Shown piece by piece: positions 58,801 to 64,000 of a stretch of 64,000 bases of DNA. Origin of the DNA: an uncultured Bacteroidota bacterium. Its GTDB lineage: Bacteria; Bacteroidota; Bacteroidia; Chitinophagales; Chitinophagaceae. The stretch's first letter is position 1; every line of letters begins with the position of its first letter. Below the pieces are notes generated by a model. The model was not told the DNA's origin, ran no database searches, and saw only the letters and a program-made list of their open reading frames with translations. The stretch covers positions 46,001 to 110,000 of the forward strand of contig CAIRES010000051.1 in NCBI GenBank assembly GCA_903877645.1, given 5' to 3'. The translations under genes were made by a program, and so were the position numbers.

Positions 58801-58832
58801 AGGGCGCAAAATAATTTATAGAGTTTTTTCAT
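55815..58832 (-). CDS. Large surface protein: glycine-rich domain, Ig-like repeats, T9SS domain
   Basis: The 1005-residue protein begins with a signal peptide (FCALSIFVLACSIHSFSQ), then a Gly-rich region of about 260 residues (GGGGGGASDVRIS, VVIAAGGGGAGGD) resembling bacterial relatives of the ALK/LTK glycine-rich domain, which form trimer-like surface domains in some bacterial adhesins. Six Big_2-like repeats follow (pattern ITGPTTVCK... TPGGTWSS ... TGVASG). Two longer Ig-like domains, then a T9SS sorting domain (NLFPNPNNGNFTLSGTL ... IAEGAYLLRV). Function: probable surface adhesin or matrix protein. Codon-rich GGC/CCG repeats make simple-sequence tracts. Confidence 0.78.
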   Translation of the reverse strand: MKKLYKLFCALSIFVLACSIHSFSQTATYSFIYTGAVQTWTVPVGVTSVIVDARGARGGFNAEEGITMSDRPGYGACVTTTLTVTPGQILDVYVGGEGANGITSAGGAGGYNGGGNGSLGYSPYAGGGGGGASDVRISPYSLADRVVIAAGGGGAGGDYFLPDVDYDRGGDGGGTTGEAGFHGGTTTSTMGGGGGTPTLGGSPGVYSGWGTGTSGGPGVGGTAGSPSGGGGGGGGLYGGGGGSWGGGGGGSSYTDASLAPIAIHTRGCDTGAGYVAITVTCVPPTGGIIEGPATVCQGTPVMFYDTTGTTGGRWTSSDTLVATVDSITGAVTGILPYGTFTLTYSIVLSCGSASATSTTIVVLPSPAGISGPDSVCVGSSITLTDITTGGVWSSTLPFIGDVDTAGNVSGSSVGTTVISYTKTGCAATKVVTVNPLPAPITGPTTVCKFLTITLADATPGGTWSSTITGAATINSTSGVVTGVASGATAIIYTTRFGCTVFQIVNITIPPLPITGPNQVCVGDAITLAELVGGGTWGTSSGAAAPVSPFGTVTGLLPGSVTISYTTLACPPVFYPVTINPIPDIITGPMAICTGGYTTSLADATPGGIWGSSNPDVLISPTGVVTSSAAGESSVITYTLPTSCYVSAVVNVSVPPTPITGLDSICKNTSTTMSNATPGGLWASTNLAIAQVVDTSGFVTGVDDGTVTISYLLTTGCYALKTLTVNPLISGSVTTTSAPTGIICEGTPVTLTALPVNGGTPTIIWKIFSATRYITDTGLVFIDTAIHGDVVDVFMIPHNVCALHDTVGDTVALNIYPNDVAPIVRITTPNDTVVSNIGDVVTFFSNVTWGGMSPTYQWYVNRTLIPGATNDSYSAAVYYNDTFTCQVIGDPPCDTIPTAPGVSNKIIIYADYLGVQRVAGTNDLNLFPNPNNGNFTLSGTLSASTNKEVTYEVVDMLGRVLNTGTTQPKNGTIDQQINLANIAEGAYLLRVQTETRSETFHFVISK

Positions 58833-58999
58833 CAGGAAAGAATTAAATTTTTATTAAAAAATGCGCGGGTAAAATTATGTTCAATAACAAATATATAAAT
58901 TAGAATTAACAAAATTGGCAATATCGGAATATATATTTTCATCATTTGCAACACATACATAAGATGGTATCTGCCTCTAAAGACAGCCAATACATAAAA

Positions 59000-59035
59000 A
59001 AAGTTGGGCGCGATCAGAAGATCGCGCCCAACTTT
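59000..59035 (-). terminator. Terminator of the 998-aa surface protein gene
   Basis: Perfect 16-bp arms AAAGTTGGGCGCGATC and its reverse complement with an AGAA loop, about 25 nt after the stop at 59061, followed by T/A-rich DNA. Confidence 0.85.
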
Positions 59036-59060
59036 ATAGTGAATATTTCGTACTGTTTTA

Positions 59061-62057
59061 TTATTTGCCAACCACAAAGTGGAAGGTTTCAATGCCGATT
59101 ACAGTAGTAACTTGTAAAAGGTAAGTACCGGGCGCTACATCGCCTATATTGATCTGTTGCTCAATAAGGCCGTTTTTAGGTGTTGTTTTGCCGGTAGCAA
59201 GGGAGCGGCCCAGCATATCTACTACTTCATAGCTTATGTCATTTGTGGTATTCACTGTGCCACGCAATACAAAGCTGCCGTTGTTCGGGTTAGGGAGCAA
59301 CGTTAGTTCATTAGCGCCCAATGCTGCAGTATGAATACCGAGGTAGTTGGCATGTATAGTGATCGTATTACTTTTACCGGGTGTCAGCGGTAGCGTGGTG
59401 TCGCATGGCGCATAACCGGTTACTTCGCAATAAACGCTGGCATCAGTGTATACAAGCGCTTCATAGGAAGTGTTTGTAGCGCCCGGAACCGGAGCGCCAT
59501 TCACATACCATTGATAAGTAGGTGCGGCACCTCCCCAGGTTACATTGGAGAAGAACGTCACAGCCTCGCCAAGATAAGTAATAATGGTATCAGAAGATGT
59601 GGCTATAGTGACTACAGGGGCAGTATTATAAGGATAAACGTTCAATGCCAATGTATCGCCCACAGTATCACGCATCGCACAAATATTGTGCGGCATCATG
59701 AACAGCATTACCACATCGCCATGCAGGGAAATATCAACAAATGTAGAGGCGGTGTCAGAATGTGTTCTGGCCGTATCACTGAATACTTCCCACAGATACG
59801 TTGGTGCGCCGCCGTTTACCGGCACTGCTGTAAGTGTGTCCGGAGTTCCGTCGCAGATAATGCCGGTAAGACCACCTGCGATGGATACAGACCCCAATAT
59901 CAACGGATTAACAGTAAATTGCTTGGTAGCGTTACAGCCACTTGATAAAGTATAAGAAATGGTAACATTACCGCCACTTACGCCGGTAAGCACGCCGGAT
60001 GTATCAACAATAGCTGCTATAGAAAGGTCTGTTGTTGTCCATAAGCCACCTGCTGTCGGATCTGTGAATGAGGCATTTGCGCCTACGCATACGCTGTCGG
60101 GACCGCTGATAGCGCCGGGTCCGTTGTTTACATCTACTACGGTGGATACTGCGCACGAAGTAGGTAGCGTATAAGTGATCACAGAGGTCTCTCCAAGGAA
60201 AGAGCTGGTGACATCACCGGTAGGCGATATGATGATGTCCGGGTTGCTGCTGCTCCACGTACCGCCTGGCGAACTATCCGTTAGTAAGCTCACATACCCT
60301 ATACATATAGTTGTAGGCCCTGTGATGATAGAAGGCAGCGGATGAACAGTAACTGTATAATAAGCGGGGGTACATGCAAGCGTAGTATAGGAGATAGTAA
60401 CTACGCCAGGCAATAGTCCGGTAACTGTGCCACCTGATACCGGCGCTGCAGCGCTGGAGCTGGTACCCCATGTGCCACCACCTACAAGCTCATTAAGTGT
60501 CACGGCACTGCCCACGCATACTGTGTCCTGGCCTGTAATAGGTAATGGCGGAATGGTAATGTTGACAATGAAAGGAGGCGTAACACACCCATAACGAGTG
60601 GTGTATACAATATCTGTTGCCCCCGACGCCACACCCGTCACTACACCTGAGGTCGAATTGACCGTAGCCGCTCCGGGAACGGTACTTGTCCAGGTACCGC
60701 CTGCCAGTGATTCGCTGAGTGTGATCGTGGCGAATTTACATACTGTCGTAGGCCCTGTGATCGCTGTTGGATTCGGGTTTACCGTGAATGCCTTAGTTGC
60801 AGTGCATAGCCCCGCGCCATAGGTGATTATGGTAACGCCACCCATGTATGTAGTCAGGTCGCCGGCGGTGCCTATATCTGCCACAGAAGTATTACTACTG
60901 CTCCATACTCCGCCCGGAGTGGCATCCCTCAACGTATCCGGCCCACCACCGGCACATACCGAGTCGGCACCTACGATAGGAGACGGAACATTGATAACAG
61001 TGATAGATGCAGTGCTAAATGCAGTGCCGCAATAAGGGTTGATAGTGTAAGTGATCGTTGTTGTACCCAATGCCACACCCGTTACTGCGCCTGTTGTTGA
61101 GTTAACAGATGCTATGGTTGGGTCTGCCGATGTCCATGTGCCGCCAGTTGATGAGCCTCCGGTTGCGGGATCTGTAAAAGTAACTGTAGAAAGGAGACAT
61201 ATAACAGCAGGGGAAGTGATAGTACCCGCATCAAGTGTGCATGGATATATGGTTACATAGCCATTGCCATCACTTGTGCAGAAGTTTCCATAGCTAACGG
61301 CAGAAGTAAGAGACGCATCAGCATAAGAGGATCCGCCGCCACCGCCGCCGGTATATCCGCCGCCGCCGCCAAAGTATCCGCCGCCACCGCCACCGCCTGC
61401 GGCGAAGTAAAAGGAACTTGCATCTCCTCCGAAAAGAGGAGCGCCGCTCGTACCGCCGGATGTAGCCGCAGCGCCTGCAGTTGTTGCTGTAGCGCCCTGG
61501 CCGCAAGAACTTGTACTTGAACTAGAACAATCATTTCCGGCAACACCTGTACTTGTTCCTGCTCCACCGCCGTTCCCGCCATCATCGCCATAGCCGCAAT
61601 CATACCCGGCGCCGCCACCGGCACCTGCTGCAATAATACGATCGGCTAAAGTAAGTCCGCCCACCCTGATGTCTGTCGCGCCACCGCCGCCACCGCCGCC
61701 ATTAAAGTAGCCGTAGCCGCCGGTGCCACCTGTGGAGGTGAATGTGCCGGTATTACCTCCTGCTCCACCTGAATAAAAACTACCGTTACCACCTGCGCTG
61801 CCGACTGATATATTCAACACTTGACCTGGAGTTACTGTAAGTAAGCAAACGACGCGGCCGGCAGACCCGCCGTTGCTGCCATATCCATTGCTGCCGCCAC
61901 ATCCGCCTACAACATCAACCGATAAGCTGAAGGTTGCCGCAGGTACCGTATACGTTTGTGTAGTGCCAGTGTAGCTATAAGAGATCTGCGCATCCGCGCT
62001 GCAGCAACATCCTAATAAGATGATGGACAGAAGTAGGTTAAGGTTTTTTTTCATCAC
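59061..62057 (-). CDS. Large surface protein, paralog of the 1005-aa protein
   Basis: The 998-residue product has the same plan: signal peptide (LLLSIILLGCCCSADAQ), Gly-rich domain (GGGGGGATDIRVG, AAGGGGGGGYFGGGGGYTGG), six Big_2-like repeats (ITGPTTVCKFATIT, ITGQDTVCVGSAVTL, ITGPTTICIGYVSLL), Ig-like domains and a T9SS C-terminus (TLLPNPNNGSFVLRG ... VAPGTYLLQV). The C-terminal ~650 residues of the two proteins align closely; the N-terminal Gly-rich part is more diverged. It lies upstream of its partner on the same strand with its own terminator. Function unknown; probable adhesin. Start M1 or M2. Confidence 0.78.
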   Translation of the reverse strand: MMKKNLNLLLSIILLGCCCSADAQISYSYTGTTQTYTVPAATFSLSVDVVGGCGGSNGYGSNGGSAGRVVCLLTVTPGQVLNISVGSAGGNGSFYSGGAGGNTGTFTSTGGTGGYGYFNGGGGGGGATDIRVGGLTLADRIIAAGAGGGAGYDCGYGDDGGNGGGAGTSTGVAGNDCSSSSTSSCGQGATATTAGAAATSGGTSGAPLFGGDASSFYFAAGGGGGGGYFGGGGGYTGGGGGGSSYADASLTSAVSYGNFCTSDGNGYVTIYPCTLDAGTITSPAVICLLSTVTFTDPATGGSSTGGTWTSADPTIASVNSTTGAVTGVALGTTTITYTINPYCGTAFSTASITVINVPSPIVGADSVCAGGGPDTLRDATPGGVWSSSNTSVADIGTAGDLTTYMGGVTIITYGAGLCTATKAFTVNPNPTAITGPTTVCKFATITLSESLAGGTWTSTVPGAATVNSTSGVVTGVASGATDIVYTTRYGCVTPPFIVNITIPPLPITGQDTVCVGSAVTLNELVGGGTWGTSSSAAAPVSGGTVTGLLPGVVTISYTTLACTPAYYTVTVHPLPSIITGPTTICIGYVSLLTDSSPGGTWSSSNPDIIISPTGDVTSSFLGETSVITYTLPTSCAVSTVVDVNNGPGAISGPDSVCVGANASFTDPTAGGLWTTTDLSIAAIVDTSGVLTGVSGGNVTISYTLSSGCNATKQFTVNPLILGSVSIAGGLTGIICDGTPDTLTAVPVNGGAPTYLWEVFSDTARTHSDTASTFVDISLHGDVVMLFMMPHNICAMRDTVGDTLALNVYPYNTAPVVTIATSSDTIITYLGEAVTFFSNVTWGGAAPTYQWYVNGAPVPGATNTSYEALVYTDASVYCEVTGYAPCDTTLPLTPGKSNTITIHANYLGIHTAALGANELTLLPNPNNGSFVLRGTVNTTNDISYEVVDMLGRSLATGKTTPKNGLIEQQINIGDVAPGTYLLQVTTVIGIETFHFVVGK

Positions 62058-62434
62058 AATTGTTTTTATAAATACTATTATGCAATTATCATTTTAAATT
62101 GGCGATCAGCAGGGCATTTGCATCGATCCTTTTGATCAGAATAAATATACATTCTTTATAGCTTTACCTGGAGAGGAAAAGACTACTTATTCGAAATGAT
62201 ACTTTGTCCCCTACAAAAATACTAAAATTATGCAAACGAACAGTCATAGACTATTTTTTTGTATTGTTTTTGTCGTTGTTTTAATTATCAGTTAAACTCA
62301 TTCTTCCGGCACATTTTAAAGCGGAGATATACCGGCTTTTTCAGAGTGGCTTTATATATAATAAAGTGATAATTTTGTTTGGCGGCAGTGATTCGGTTGG
62401 TTTGATTTATATTTACGTTCTTTTATAAATAGCT
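62058..62434. other. Gene-free divergent intergenic region
   Basis: 377 nt, AT-rich, between two divergent genes. It holds a TATATTTA near-consensus box at about 62409, 20 nt before the arylsulfotransferase-like gene, and no ORF or repeat I can support. Confidence 0.55.
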
Positions 62435-63943
62435 ATGCGCATCTTCTTATTTTTCCTGCTTTTTTCTTCTTTGTTTATAACAGATTCTTCTGCCCAGGTA
62501 CTTCCTCTGGAAGGTAGTACGTTGCATTACTGCATTATCCCGTTTACATTTCCCACTGTCAAGAGCAGTAATTATAAGATCCGTATAGCAGAAGGTAACT
62601 TTAATAGTGACGATGTATTTCGAAAGAACGTAATAAAAACGGTCAACAGCAAAAAGAATAAATTGATAATAGAGATTCCCGGATTTGGAAAACAGTATAC
62701 CTGGTGTGTTACCACGCCCGAAATGCCCAAACCCGTATTTTATCATTTTTCAGTGGCCACTATGTCTCTCGTTGATACGGTTAAAACACGCCTCAGCATC
62801 AAGTTGGGTGCAGCGAAATACAGAGATGATTACGTTTTCGTTGACGGAAGCAGGGTATTGTATGATATGCAAGGCAATCCTGTATGGTACCTGCCCAATT
62901 TTGAAGGAATGATCAGGAATAATACTGCCGTGAGAGATATCAAACTTTCCTGCAAAAACACGATCACTTTTATGTTTGAAGGGGAAGCCTGGGAGATCAA
63001 TTACAATGGCGATATTTTATGGAAGGGACCCAATGGCCGCCACCAGGTACACGCTGATACACTCGAAGGCTATCATCATGAACTGACACGGCTGAGCAAC
63101 GGTAACTATATGCTGCTGGGCCTGGAGCCTATAGCAAGGCCGCAAAGGGACTCACTTCGTTTTCGTACATCCATCGATTCTGCAGGAAGAAGGAAAGTGC
63201 CGAACAGAAAGGCAAGATGTGGCACCATTGTTGAATATAATGAAAAAGGCAACATGGTGTGGCATTGGAATTCGGCACGGTACCTCGATACTATTGATCC
63301 TGCCCTTCTCCGGAAGCCGAATGTCAGGCCGGCAAATGATGCACATGAAAACTCGTTTTTCTTTGATGAAAAGAACAAATGCGTTTACCTTAGTTTCAGG
63401 AATATCAACCAGGTCATACGTATCAGTTACCCGGATGGAGCAGTATTGAATGTTTATGGTAATTCAACCGACTCTGCCAATGTGTTTTGGGATACGTTGT
63501 TTTGTGGACAGCATAGTTGTAATATATCTTCTGATGGATACCTCTACTTATTCGATAATGGGTGCGATATATCCATGCCACCCAAAGTGATCATATTGAA
63601 GCAACCATTGTCTCACAAAGATACGATGAAGGAAATATGGCAATATAGTTGCCCGGTTACTCCTGTTAAAGTTGATATGGCACAGTTTGCCGGCAGATTA
63701 ATGCCTTTTACTACGGGGGGCAATGTTATAGAATTGCCTGGGCATGATATGTTTGTTTCTACCTGCAATCCATATAGCGAACTGTTCATTGTCTCTGAAA
63801 ACAAAAAGCTTTTATGGGATGCTGCCCTTGAAAAACGTGGCCAGGGCACAAAAATATGGGAGCCATCAGTTTTATACAGGGCCAGCATCATCACCCATCA
63901 GCAGCTCGAAAACCTTATCTGGAGCGGTGTTTCATCTAAATAA
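62435..63943 (+). CDS. Arylsulfotransferase (ASST)-like secreted protein
   Basis: The 502-residue protein has a signal peptide (IFLFFLLFSSLFITDSSA) and repeats typical of a six-bladed propeller as in ASST: YDMQGNPVWYLPNFEGM, EINYNGDILWKGPN, YHHELTRLSNGNYMLLGLE (catalytic-type His in the HHE segment), VEYNEKGNMVWHWNSA, and NDAHENSFFFDE, a conserved His/Asn site. ASSTs move sulfate between phenols by a histidine intermediate. Substrates unknown; similarity is to the family as a whole. It ends 57 nt before the edge of the window. Confidence 0.8.
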   Translation: MRIFLFFLLFSSLFITDSSAQVLPLEGSTLHYCIIPFTFPTVKSSNYKIRIAEGNFNSDDVFRKNVIKTVNSKKNKLIIEIPGFGKQYTWCVTTPEMPKPVFYHFSVATMSLVDTVKTRLSIKLGAAKYRDDYVFVDGSRVLYDMQGNPVWYLPNFEGMIRNNTAVRDIKLSCKNTITFMFEGEAWEINYNGDILWKGPNGRHQVHADTLEGYHHELTRLSNGNYMLLGLEPIARPQRDSLRFRTSIDSAGRRKVPNRKARCGTIVEYNEKGNMVWHWNSARYLDTIDPALLRKPNVRPANDAHENSFFFDEKNKCVYLSFRNINQVIRISYPDGAVLNVYGNSTDSANVFWDTLFCGQHSCNISSDGYLYLFDNGCDISMPPKVIILKQPLSHKDTMKEIWQYSCPVTPVKVDMAQFAGRLMPFTTGGNVIELPGHDMFVSTCNPYSELFIVSENKKLLWDAALEKRGQGTKIWEPSVLYRASIITHQQLENLIWSGVSSK

Positions 63944-64000
63944 CCTTCCACGGAAATTTCCTTTAACAAAACATTGCACTTCTTTTTTTAAAAAGGATTT

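Overview
The window comes from a member of the Bacteroidota, most likely close to Chitinophagaceae/Chitinophagales. Evidence: about fifteen TAnnTTTG -7 boxes (the Bacteroidota primary sigma promoter), start codons without Shine-Dalgarno sequences except at rpsU, four proteins with type IX secretion (T9SS) C-terminal sorting domains, many small secreted proteins and lipoproteins, and lineage-typical neighbours (rsmE-DUF4159, rpsU-xerC-hpf, hemA-C-D-E-F-B-L). I saw no rRNA, tRNA or CRISPR array. The class call is firm; the family call is an inference.

Layout. 0-13 kb: housekeeping and envelope genes (two Nudix proteins, a tiny His-rich secreted peptide, MFS exporter, T9SS propeller protein, orphan ECF sigma factor, rsmE, DUF4159, serine hydrolase, GT2, FAD oxidoreductase, maf, UbiA-type prenyltransferase, pyrE, YkvA, START protein). 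13-20 kb: a sugar/glycan block (GT4, AsnB-like amidotransferase, a second glycosyltransferase, WlbA/WbpB-like dehydrogenase, formyltransferase) and DoxX. 20-26 kb: a Pro/Thr-rich secreted protein, feoA divergent from a truncated haemoglobin, adenine deaminase, a methyltransferase and recA, with several palindromic repeat families between them. 25.6-29.5 kb: an accessory, partly AT-rich stretch with repeat units, a long nested fold-back with its own terminator, a frameshifted DUF4468 gene, a toxin-antitoxin-like pair and small membrane proteins. 31-39 kb: a haem pathway operon from glutamyl-tRNA to coproporphyrinogen oxidation, interrupted between hemF and hemB by a REP-associated tyrosine transposase (RAYT) flanked by its palindromes.

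39-54 kb: envelope genes (TlpA-like thioredoxin, lipoproteins, SUMF1 protein, OmpA, ABC permease, M28 peptidase, TonB/MORN protein, redoxin, T9SS multicopper oxidase) mixed with Mrp, a PIN-type toxin-antitoxin pair, DinB, a GxxExxY gene inside inverted repeats, a peptidoglycan glycosyltransferase and a pseudouridine synthase. 54-64 kb: rpsU with a strong Shine-Dalgarno, xerC, hpf, two tandem paralogous ~1000-residue glycine-rich/Ig-like T9SS proteins, and an arylsulfotransferase-like protein.

The strongest leads are the fold-back element at 26.5 kb, the RAYT/REP insertion in the haem operon, the repeat-flanked GxxExxY unit, the rpsU Shine-Dalgarno with an intercistronic terminator, and the repeated placement of the -7 box 4-7 nt before the start codon, which predicts leaderless mRNAs. 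Nothing seen is proven to be a new system.
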